The notes under the pieces were generated by a model. That model made no database searches. It had not been told where the DNA came from and saw nothing but the letters and a program-made list of their open reading frames with translations. This document shows positions 51,821-59,791 of a DNA stretch of 64,000 bases, in pieces (position 1 is the stretch's first letter; every line of letters starts with the position of its first letter). The stretch comes from Deltaproteobacteria bacterium (GTDB lineage Bacteria > Myxococcota_A > Polyangia > Haliangiales > SHYZ01). Both the position numbers and the translations under genes were made by a program. Location: the NCBI GenBank assembly GCA_016210055.1, contig JACQUZ010000011.1, positions 50,156 through 114,155 of the forward strand, written 5' to 3'.

Positions 51821-52731
51821 TGATGCTCGCCTGAGCCCCTGGCAAGGGCTTCCTTGGCGACCGAACGAACAACGTCGTGCCGGGAACGAAGCCCCTTCTC
51901 TAGCAGCTTCCTGGCGTAGACGGCGCCTTCGTGGTCGGGGGCAATGGCAAGGAGCGCCGCGGCCGCCTTCATCTTAAATATCCGTGGAAGGAACCAGCGC
52001 TTGGTCACGGCATGAAGCGCATGGGCGGCGCGCGGGTCACCGAGCTGATTGAGCGCTTCGATCGCCAAGCAGGACAGCGTGTCGTCGCTCAGGAAGTCGA
52101 GGAGTGGTTCGAGCGCCCGCCCGTCTTCCATGCGAGCGAGAGAACAGGCGGCCTCGAACCTTGTCTCCCGTCGGTCGTCATCCAAGAGCTCGGTCAACCA
52201 ACCGGCTGCGCGGCGATCGCCGATGAGCCCTAGGGCTGCGGCCACGTTTCCCCGTACCTCGGCGTCGCCGTCGCGAACAGCGGACACGAGCGGCTCGAAA
52301 GCCCTTTGGCGGTCAATTTCGACGAGGGAAATGGCGGCCTGAAAACGAACGTCAGGCGGGCCATCCAGGAGCGCCCGCGCCAGGGGATCGAATGCCCTGT
52401 CGTCGCCAATACGACCCAACGCCACCACGGCGGCCTGCCTGACCTCTCGATTTTCGTCAGTCATGAGCTCGAGGAGCGGGTCCAAGGCGATGGGATCTCC
52501 TAGATCCCCGAGCGCGAGCGCGGCCGCGCAGCGGACTTCAAATCGGTCATCGGACAGGATGAGGACGAGTGCTTCGGCTGCACGGGAAGCTGCGTCTCCT
52601 TGCTCCGCATCTCCGAGCGCATTGGCGGCGGCGGCGCGGCGGCGGGGATCCCTCGACTTGAGGTCGACGATGGCCGCTTCCAATGCGTGCTGGGAAAGCC
52701 CCACCGGCACGGGAGATGAAGAGATGTCCAT
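51811..52731 (-). CDS. HEAT-repeat protein
   Basis: The 306-residue product is a run of about seven HEAT/PBS-lyase-like repeats (for example DDRFEVRCAAALALGDLGD, DENREVRQAAVVALGRIGDD). It has no catalytic domain or membrane helix. Such proteins are scaffolds or bind phycobilin-like or regulatory partners. The ATG at 52731 has TAGG upstream. It sits between a PilZ gene and tatD, so a role in signalling is possible but unproven. Confidence 0.8.
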   Translation of the reverse strand: MDISSSPVPVGLSQHALEAAIVDLKSRDPRRRAAAANALGDAEQGDAASRAAEALVLILSDDRFEVRCAAALALGDLGDPIALDPLLELMTDENREVRQAAVVALGRIGDDRAFDPLARALLDGPPDVRFQAAISLVEIDRQRAFEPLVSAVRDGDAEVRGNVAAALGLIGDRRAAGWLTELLDDDRRETRFEAACSLARMEDGRALEPLLDFLSDDTLSCLAIEALNQLGDPRAAHALHAVTKRWFLPRIFKMKAAAALLAIAPDHEGAVYARKLLEKGLRSRHDVVRSVAKEALARGSGEHQCS

Positions 52732-52808
52732 TCGTGGAAACCTAGTCGTGGATGAAGTGAAAGGCAAGATTGGGGCAGTCCACTCCCATTCGGTCCTCGT
52801 GGGTGCCG

Positions 52809-53252
52809 TCAGTTCGCGGTTCCGCTGCGCACGACCAGGGAATGAATGGCGCGGCGGATTTCCAAGGGGATAGCTTCAAAAAGCACTCCGAACCCCGCCT
52901 GTAGGCGAACGGGCGTGTCCCCCTCGATCGGGATCTCGCAGTCCTGCCTCCGCCGCCAGAGCGTCCAACCGAGCGCATCAGCCTGTCCATGCCCTTCAAT
53001 CGAAAACGTGAACGCCACTCGCGAGAGAAGCGGCAAGGCGGGCCCAGAGATGAATGCTCCGTTCGTGGACAGGTCCCGAATGACAGCTGGGAACTTTTTC
53101 CCCACCATGTCCGAGGACACCGCGACCCGCTCGTAGACTCGGGCGAGCTCTGGGTGCAATTGCACGTCCCTTTGGCCGATGACCTCCACCAGAGTCGGGA
53201 TGTATACGCTCACGCGCGCGGCCTTGCGAAGCTCACACCTGACCGTTGGCAT
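52809..53252 (-). CDS. PilZ-domain protein
   Basis: The 147-residue product has RKAAR (RxxxR) near residue 9 and DLSTNG (DxSxxG), so c-di-GMP binding looks intact. Compared with the pair at 41.6-42.4 kb it has a longer linker between the two motifs (LHPELARVYERVAVSSDMVG). The ATG at 53252 has GAGAGG upstream. It lies just downstream of metG with a 25-bp gap. Confidence 0.8.
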   Translation of the reverse strand: MPTVRCELRKAARVSVYIPTLVEVIGQRDVQLHPELARVYERVAVSSDMVGKKFPAVIRDLSTNGAFISGPALPLLSRVAFTFSIEGHGQADALGWTLWRRRQDCEIPIEGDTPVRLQAGFGVLFEAIPLEIRRAIHSLVVRSGTAN

Positions 53253-53277
53253 GGAACACCTCTCATATTCTTGCCGT

Positions 53278-55239
53278 TTATCGCACCTTCGTCCCTGCAG
53301 GGACGTCCCGGTCTAGAGCCGAGAGGGCGAGCACTTGCTTGTCTCCAGCCGCCAGAATCATTCCCTGGCTTTCAATCCCTCGGATGACCGCAGGTTTTAG
53401 GTTGGCGAGAAAAATCACCTGGCGACCCAGGAGATCCTCTGGCTTGTAGGCCTCGGCGATGCCGGCGACGACTTGGCGGGTTTCGCCACCCATGTCGAGC
53501 TGCAACTTGAGCAGCTTGTCAGCCTTGGGAATGTGCTCTGCATGCTTGACGACGGCCGTGCGCAAGTCCAACCTGGCGAATTCCTCGTAGGTAATGGTTC
53601 CCGAACCGGCCACGCTTTCAGGCTGCGAAAGTGCGGCCGCGCCCACGGAAGGAGGTGCGGCTTGCGCCTCGGGAGGAATCCAGCGCGACAGGAGCTCTGC
53701 CTGCTTGGCCTCATCGATACGCGGGAACAGGGGCGCGCCACGCTGGATCCTGCTGCCAGGCGAGAGCTCCTGATTCCAAGCGGTCGGCCACCGAATCGGC
53801 GCGTCGGCCAGGCCGAGCTGCCCGAGGATTTCCCGTGCCTTGCGGGGAATCACGGGTGCCGCGAGCCAGGCAGCCCAAAGGCCGGCCTCGAGAAACGTGT
53901 GGACCACGTGATCCAATTCCGATCGGCGGGCGGGATCCTTGGCCAATGTCCAGGGTGCGGCTGCATCGACATAGCGGTTGGCGCCGCGGATGAACTCCCA
54001 AATAGCCTCCAGCGCCCGTGATGGGGCGAGCGCCTCGAAATGGCGCTCTGCCTCGTCCCGAGCTCGGATGGCCAGCCCGGCGATCGTCTTGTGTGGCTCC
54101 GTTTCGTCCAGAGCCGGCGTCACTCGCGGCACAACACCGCCTACGTATTTTTCGGTCATGGCCAGCGTGCGGTGCAAGAGATTCCCCAGATCGTTGGCCA
54201 GATCGCTGTTGTGGCGACCGATGAGCGCCTCGTAGGAGAAGTCCCCGTCGAGCCCGAGCGGGACTTCTCGGAGCAGGAAATAGCGCAGCGAGTCGGGCCC
54301 AATGTCCTCGGCGAGGCGATTGGGATCCACCCTCGTCGCAGGGAGCGACTTGGAGATCTTTTGCCCCCGGACCGTCCACCAACCGTGGGCGAGCACGTGC
54401 TTGGGGAGCGGCAAGCCGCAAGACATGAGCATCGCAGGCCAGTACACGGCGTGGAACCTGAGGATGTCCTTGCCAATCAGGTGGACTGCAGACGGCCAAA
54501 ACGTCTTGTACTTCTCGCTGCCCTCGCCGCCCAGGGCCGAGATGTAGTTGGTCAAGGCGTCCACCCAGACGTAGATCACATGCTTCTCGTCGCCAGGGAC
54601 CGGAATGCCCCACTTGAACGACGTGCGGCTGATCGAAAGATCCCGTAGCCCGGAGCGGATGAACGAGACGATTTCATTCCGCCGCATTTCTGGGAGCACG
54701 ACCTGGGGATTCTTCTCGTAGTACTCGAGAAGCCGGTCCTGGTACTTGGACATTCGGAAGAAGTATGACGGCTCCTTGACGACCGTCGCTTCAGCTTGGT
54801 GGACCGGACAGCGCCGGCCCTCCTCGAGCTGGCCCTCCGTGTAGAATGCCTCGCATCTCTTGCAATACAGGCCCTCGTAGCTGCCGAGGTAGATGTCCCC
54901 GGCCGCCTCCATGCGCTTCCACGTTTCGTGAACAACTTTGATGTGTCTTTCATCCGTGGTGCGGATGAAGTCGTCATTCGAGACGTCCAGGCGCTTCCAC
55001 GTGTCCATGAACCGCACGACGACTTCGTCGGCATGCTGCTTCGGCGTCTTCCCTCGTGCACGAGCTACGTCTTCGATATTTTGTCCATGCTCGTCGGTAC
55101 CGGTGAGGAACCAGGTCGCGTGGCCTCGGGCGCGGTGGTAGCGCGCGAGCGCATCGGCCGCCACCGTGGTGTAGGCATGCCCGAGATGGGGCACGTCATT
55201 CACGTAGTAGATCGGGGTCGTAATATAGAAAGCGCGCAT
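53278..55239 (-). CDS. metG: Methionyl-tRNA synthetase
   Basis: MetG charges tRNA-Met. The 653-residue protein has HLGH in place of HIGH, KISKS as the KMSKS motif, the zinc-type pair CKRC with a C/H pair in CPVH, and WVDALTNY. The last ~110 residues are the OB-fold tRNA-binding domain (FARLDLRTAVV, LANLKPAVIRGIESQGMILAA), fused in one chain. The ATG is at 55239. It is the first gene of the metG-PilZ-HEAT-tatD run. Confidence 0.97.
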   Translation of the reverse strand: MRAFYITTPIYYVNDVPHLGHAYTTVAADALARYHRARGHATWFLTGTDEHGQNIEDVARARGKTPKQHADEVVVRFMDTWKRLDVSNDDFIRTTDERHIKVVHETWKRMEAAGDIYLGSYEGLYCKRCEAFYTEGQLEEGRRCPVHQAEATVVKEPSYFFRMSKYQDRLLEYYEKNPQVVLPEMRRNEIVSFIRSGLRDLSISRTSFKWGIPVPGDEKHVIYVWVDALTNYISALGGEGSEKYKTFWPSAVHLIGKDILRFHAVYWPAMLMSCGLPLPKHVLAHGWWTVRGQKISKSLPATRVDPNRLAEDIGPDSLRYFLLREVPLGLDGDFSYEALIGRHNSDLANDLGNLLHRTLAMTEKYVGGVVPRVTPALDETEPHKTIAGLAIRARDEAERHFEALAPSRALEAIWEFIRGANRYVDAAAPWTLAKDPARRSELDHVVHTFLEAGLWAAWLAAPVIPRKAREILGQLGLADAPIRWPTAWNQELSPGSRIQRGAPLFPRIDEAKQAELLSRWIPPEAQAAPPSVGAAALSQPESVAGSGTITYEEFARLDLRTAVVKHAEHIPKADKLLKLQLDMGGETRQVVAGIAEAYKPEDLLGRQVIFLANLKPAVIRGIESQGMILAAGDKQVLALSALDRDVPAGTKVR

Positions 55240-55350
55240 GACGAAGTGTTATGGGTACCCTAGGGTTTCCCGGCCGTCAACGTCCGGCCGCGCCGCTTTC
55301 GTCGCGTGACCGGAGGTTTCGATGGGATAAAGTCCCATCGTCGGCACCAG

Positions 55351-56874
55351 ATGAAGGAGCGCGCGGAAATAAAACAGAAGGTCAACCGAGGCCTGGCATG
55401 GATCGGACTCGCGAGCACCCTCATCGGCCTGCTGGACATCCTGGCGCAGATCCTCATCCTGCGCTTTTGGGTAAGCCCCTCGGAGCTCGGTATTGCGACT
55501 CTGGCCGTGGCGCTGTTCCCAATCCTCGACATGGCGACCGACATGGGGATGTCCTCGGCCGTGATACAGGGGGACGATCACACCGAAGAAAAGATCTGCA
55601 CGGTTTTCTGGATGAACGTGCTTGTCTCGCTCGTGCTCTTCAGCTCGCTGTGCGTCGGTGGGCCGCTCCTCGGATACGTGCACGGCCACCCAGTCATTGG
55701 CAGCATGCTGATTGCGTATGGGAGCAAGATCATCTTCCAGAACGCCTACTTCATTCCGGCCGCCCTGCTCAAGCGCGAGCTCCGATTCAAGGAGCTCTCG
55801 GTCATCCGCATCTTCGCGAATATCGCCGAGTTCGTGGCCAAGATCGGCTTTGCGTGGGGTGGTTTCGAGGTTTGGTGCTTTGTCTTCGGACCGCTCGCTC
55901 GTTCCGTCGTCACGTGCGTGGGGGTCCAAGCCTGTCACCCCTGGTGCCCCCGGATGGTCCTTCGTCTCAGGGAAGCAGCGAGCTACATGCGGTACGGCCT
56001 GAAAACGTCGGCGAGCCAGATCCTTTTTTATTTCTACACGAACGTCGACTACCAGGTCGTCAGCTACTACTTCGGCACTGCGGCGACTGGTTTTTACCGC
56101 GCGGCCTACGAGCTCGTGCTCGAGCCAGTGCGCGTGATCTCGCACGTCATCGTCGAGATCGCCTTCCCGACCTTCGCGCGCCTCAGGACCAAGCGATCGC
56201 ACCTCATCGAGCAATTCATCTCGTTCACGCGCTTGAACTTGGTCGTGGTGGTTCCCTTCTTGACCGTTGTGTTCCTGGGCGCATCAGAGATCCTTCAAGT
56301 GCTTTGGGGCGATTCATGGGCTCCCGCCAGCACGGCAGTGCGGGTGCTCTGCTTGGTTGGGGTGCTAAGGGCCTTGAGCTTTGTCGTACCGCCGCTCCTC
56401 GACGGGATTGGCTTCCCGACGATTACCCTTTTCTACACCCTCGTCGCCTCGGTCGTCCTTCCGGCGTTGTACATCTTGTTCGCGATTCATTTCGGTCCGC
56501 GCGTTGGCTACCTTTCGGTAGCGCTTGCTTGGGCCGTTGGCTACCCAATCGCCTTCTCGGTGCTGTCCTACCTAGCCCTATCCCGGATTGGATTGCCCGC
56601 CATGGCGTACTTGCGCCGAGTCATGGGAATCCCAGGATGCACCGCGGTGGCCCTCGGCGTGGGTGCGGTCATCCGATGGGGTACCCGCGGATGGGCGCCG
56701 TTGCCGCGGCTTGCCGCCATAGCCGGCGTGACCATGGGGCTAATCGGGGTACTCCTCGCGTATCTCCAGGGAATTAGCCCGCGGGCGGTCGTACGTGCGC
56801 TAGGAGAGAAAGGGGGGGCGTCATCAAAGATGCCCGACTCCGAAGAGCCCCAGGACTTGCCGCCGATGGGATAG
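55351..56874 (+). CDS. Polysaccharide flippase (Wzx/O-antigen-type)
   Basis: The 507-residue membrane protein has 12 or so hydrophobic segments and the pattern of Wzx-like or lipopolysaccharide-biosynthesis flippases that move lipid-linked glycans across the inner membrane. ASYMRYGLKTSASQILFYFYTNVDYQ and FYRAAYELVLEPVRVISHVIVEIAFP are typical. The C-terminus is hydrophilic. The ATG at 55351 is the best guess; a GTG at 55306 would add 15 residues, and neither has a clear ribosome binding site. A second frame over the same DNA is a shadow. It converges on the AEP-transaminase-like gene. Confidence 0.85.
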   Translation: MKERAEIKQKVNRGLAWIGLASTLIGLLDILAQILILRFWVSPSELGIATLAVALFPILDMATDMGMSSAVIQGDDHTEEKICTVFWMNVLVSLVLFSSLCVGGPLLGYVHGHPVIGSMLIAYGSKIIFQNAYFIPAALLKRELRFKELSVIRIFANIAEFVAKIGFAWGGFEVWCFVFGPLARSVVTCVGVQACHPWCPRMVLRLREAASYMRYGLKTSASQILFYFYTNVDYQVVSYYFGTAATGFYRAAYELVLEPVRVISHVIVEIAFPTFARLRTKRSHLIEQFISFTRLNLVVVVPFLTVVFLGASEILQVLWGDSWAPASTAVRVLCLVGVLRALSFVVPPLLDGIGFPTITLFYTLVASVVLPALYILFAIHFGPRVGYLSVALAWAVGYPIAFSVLSYLALSRIGLPAMAYLRRVMGIPGCTAVALGVGAVIRWGTRGWAPLPRLAAIAGVTMGLIGVLLAYLQGISPRAVVRALGEKGGASSKMPDSEEPQDLPPMG

Positions 56875-56880
56875 GGGGAG

Positions 56881-58002
56881 CTACAAGGCGACCGTGCGCG
56901 ACATCTCGGCCGCACCGATGCACTCGGCCAGCGCATCGAGAAACGAATCAAGCGTGGAGTCCGAGAGTTCCCCCATGTTGGCGATTTGGAAGAACTTGCC
57001 CTGGAGCGGCTGCTTGCAGTCGTAGATCAAGAACCCGCGCGCCTTGAGATCCTCGAAGAGCTGCGAGAAAGCGATCCCGTCGGGAAGGCTCGCGGTAACG
57101 ACGCTATGGGACTCGCGGCCCGTCTCGGTAAAAAAGTGGAACCCCAGCTCGCGAAGTCCTTCCCGCAGCCGTCGGTTTCGTGCCGTGTAGAGCGCTTGCC
57201 TTGAAGGGCCCCGCTGCTCGAGGTATTCGTCGCAGGCCGCTTCTAGCGCAAAGCAGGTATTGACCGCCGGCGTAAACGGCGTTTGGGCACGGCCGTCTGC
57301 GTAATGCTTGTACCGCTTCAAGTCGAGATAATAAACCCTCGGCTTGACGCGCGCGATGCGGGGCCAGGCGCGGGGTGCGACACAAGTAAATGAAACGCCC
57401 GAGATGCCATGGAGGCACTTGTTTGCGCTCGCCCAACAGACGTCGACGTGATCGCGCACCACGTCGAGATCCTCGGCGCCGAGCGACGAAACCGCATCGA
57501 CGAGAAGCAGGCAATCCCGTTCTCGGCATAGCGCGCCCACCTCGCGCACCGGGTTGAGAAGCCCGACTGAGGTCTCGTGGTGCACCATGGCCACGACCGC
57601 CACATCGGGATGCTGGTCCAATGACGCTCGCACGTCCTCGACACGGACTTGCTCTCCGTAGTCGTACCGAAGATGCACTAGGTCGAGTTCATGGAGCCGG
57701 GCGATTTCGGCCAGTCGCTCGCCAAAAGCGCCGTTGTCCACCACGAGGATCTTGCCGTCCTCGGGCACGCAGGAGGCAATGGCTGATTCCATCGCTGCCG
57801 TGCCCGAGCCAGCCAGAAGAAGTACCGAGTAGTCGTGCCCGCCGTGAAAAATGCGGCGGAGCTTCCCGGTCAGGCGGATGAACAACTCGCTGAAGGCAGC
57901 GTCGCGGTGGCACATGTCCTCGCGGATGAGCGCCCCCTTGACGCGGCTCGAGGTGTTGACCGGCCCAGGATTCAGGAGCACGTAGCCTGGACGTCGACGC
58001 AT
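56881..58002 (-). CDS. Class V aminotransferase, 2-aminoethylphosphonate transaminase-like
   Basis: The 373-residue PLP enzyme opens with LLNPGPVNTSSRVKGAL and CHRDAAFSEL, which resembles 2-aminoethylphosphonate:pyruvate transaminases (PhnW/AepZ). The PLP lysine is in ASANKCLHG, and GSGTAAMESA binds phosphate. The gene overlaps the upstream class III aminotransferase by 31 bp, so the two are co-translated. If correct, it would make or use 2-aminoethylphosphonate, perhaps for glycan decoration. A serine-glyoxylate or alanine-glyoxylate activity is the alternative. Confidence 0.75.
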   Translation of the reverse strand: MRRRPGYVLLNPGPVNTSSRVKGALIREDMCHRDAAFSELFIRLTGKLRRIFHGGHDYSVLLLAGSGTAAMESAIASCVPEDGKILVVDNGAFGERLAEIARLHELDLVHLRYDYGEQVRVEDVRASLDQHPDVAVVAMVHHETSVGLLNPVREVGALCRERDCLLLVDAVSSLGAEDLDVVRDHVDVCWASANKCLHGISGVSFTCVAPRAWPRIARVKPRVYYLDLKRYKHYADGRAQTPFTPAVNTCFALEAACDEYLEQRGPSRQALYTARNRRLREGLRELGFHFFTETGRESHSVVTASLPDGIAFSQLFEDLKARGFLIYDCKQPLQGKFFQIANMGELSDSTLDSFLDALAECIGAAEMSRTVAL

Positions 58003-59372
58003 CGGTTATCCTTCTGGCAAGCCGCCCGCAAGGCGGCGTCAAGGTGAGTCACGAGCGTATCGATTTGGCCAGACGTCACGGAAAGAGGCGGCTGGATTCG
58101 AATCACGTTGCCGAGGGGACCTGACACTGTGACGATGACTCCCCGCTCGAGGAGATCGGCCTTGATCTGCATGATGAGTCGCTTGTCGAGTGGCTTCTTG
58201 GTGTCACGATTCTCCACCAGCTCGACACCGCCCAAGAGCCCCTTGAAGCGGATGTCCCCAACCCATGGGAGATTGCGCTCTGCCACCGCGCCCGTCATGT
58301 ATCGCCCCATGGCTGCTGCATTCTCGCAGAGTTTCTCCTCGATGATCACGTCGATGAGCGCGCGCCCTGCCGCGCAAGACACCGCATTCCCGGCAGACGT
58401 GGGGCTCGTGGCGCCGAAGAACTTCGCCGCGATCTCAGGAGACGCCATGACGCCTCCGAGGCTGCCGACGCCTCCCGAAAGCCCCTTCGCCAAAGCCATG
58501 ACGTCGGGCTCGAGCCCATAGTGCTCTGCGGCGAACATCGAGCCAGTTCGACCTAAACCTGTTTGGATCTCGTCGAGGAGCAGGAGGAGCCCACGCCGGC
58601 GCCGCATGGCGTCGACACGACGCCACCATTTCTCCGGCGGGATAATCCCTCCCACGGCCTGAATCGGCTCGGCGAGAATCGCTCCGACCTCAGGCGCCTC
58701 GTCGAGCACTCGCTCGAACTGATCCACGCACTGCGTCTCGCAGTTCGTGGCATGGGGGCACCGATAGCAATACGGAGTGGGCGCCCGGACGAACGTGGGA
58801 TCGAGAGGTGCCGATGCCGACTTGCGGTACGACTCATTGGCGCAAGCAGAGAGCGCCGTAACCGAAAGCCCGTGGAACGCATTATCCACGCATGCGATGC
58901 CAGGCAGGCCAGACGCCTGTCGTACCATCTTGATGGCGAACTCGGTGGACTCGCATCCCCCCGTTGTAAAAAGGGTCTTCTTCAGCGAGCCGGGCGCGAT
59001 CTCGGCGAGCTTCTTCGCCAATCCAATGGAAGGCTCGGAGGCATGACGTCCAGAGACCTGCGAAACCTTCTGGAGCTGGTCAATGGCGGCGGCAATGACC
59101 TTGGGGTGACTATGCCCAGCCTGGTTGACGAAATAGCCCGACGTGAAGTCCATGTACAGCTTGCCGTCCGCGTCCTTCACGTAGATGCCGTGGCCCTCGA
59201 CGATGGGGAGTGGCTCACCGGCTCCAGTCCAAGGCCTAAGGACATACTCGCTATCGCTTGCTAGCAATTCTTCGTTTGAGGATTGAGGGGCTTCCTTTGT
59301 GGGAAGCGCGATTAGGTTGGCTGCCTTGCGGTCAAGCTTTCGGGCGGTGGACTTTGACCAGATGTTCTCCAT
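57972..59372 (-). CDS. Class III (omega) aminotransferase
   Basis: The 466-residue PLP enzyme has DGKLYMDFTSGYFVNQAGHSHP, the PLP loop FTTGGCESTEFAIK, the DEIQTG motif, and the PLP lysine in MALAKGLSGG. The insert YCYRCPHATNCETQC carries four Cys that could bind a metal; such an insert is uncommon in typical GABA/ornithine enzymes. The ATG at 59372 has GAGGGAG upstream. It is co-transcribed with the class V enzyme downstream; the substrate is unknown. Confidence 0.85.
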   Translation of the reverse strand: MENIWSKSTARKLDRKAANLIALPTKEAPQSSNEELLASDSEYVLRPWTGAGEPLPIVEGHGIYVKDADGKLYMDFTSGYFVNQAGHSHPKVIAAAIDQLQKVSQVSGRHASEPSIGLAKKLAEIAPGSLKKTLFTTGGCESTEFAIKMVRQASGLPGIACVDNAFHGLSVTALSACANESYRKSASAPLDPTFVRAPTPYCYRCPHATNCETQCVDQFERVLDEAPEVGAILAEPIQAVGGIIPPEKWWRRVDAMRRRRGLLLLLDEIQTGLGRTGSMFAAEHYGLEPDVMALAKGLSGGVGSLGGVMASPEIAAKFFGATSPTSAGNAVSCAAGRALIDVIIEEKLCENAAAMGRYMTGAVAERNLPWVGDIRFKGLLGGVELVENRDTKKPLDKRLIMQIKADLLERGVIVTVSGPLGNVIRIQPPLSVTSGQIDTLVTHLDAALRAACQKDNRCVDVQATCS

Positions 59373-59791
59373 GCGCTCCCTCTACGCGTGACGTGATGCG
59401 GCTGGGCGATATCCGCGAGCCGCACGTCCGCGCGGGAGTAGCAATTCCGATGCCGCCGTTTTATTTGCTCCTGGGTGTCGAAAACTTGTCATCTCCATCC
59501 GGAGTGAACCAGGCGGCTGCGTGATATCTGTCACGGCAAAGTGGTTTCGGTTACTTGCCGGGAGTCATCCTGAGCCCTGAATTCAAGTGCTCGCGCGAAA
59601 CATGTTGGTGGTGACAGAAATTGGACACCCAGTGGTGGCAAGCAGAACATCTCCTCGTGGTTCCCCTTCGCGTTATCGGTAAGCCGCCACACCACGTGGA
59701 GAAGGAATGAAAAGCCGTTCCGGCCAATCCACTGGTGGAGTAAACTAATCGTGGGTTTTTCTGTTCGCCGCTCACGTCGTAGTGGGGGTTG
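59373..59791. other. Gene-poor 419-bp spacer
   Basis: This divergent gap before the AAA/TPR gene is less GC-rich than its surroundings. I see no convincing gene, tRNA or terminator. A minus-strand frame of 100 codons (59531-59833) has no ribosome binding site and runs into the next gene. Two similar sites, CCAGTGGTGG and CCACTGGTGG, lie at about 59629 and 59729; otherwise it presumably holds promoters. Confidence 0.4.

Noticed and set aside
55251..56777. 508-codon frame overlapping the flippase in another plus frame
   Set aside because: The frame 55351-56874 has clear membrane helices; the other is Arg/His/Pro-rich, a typical shadow.
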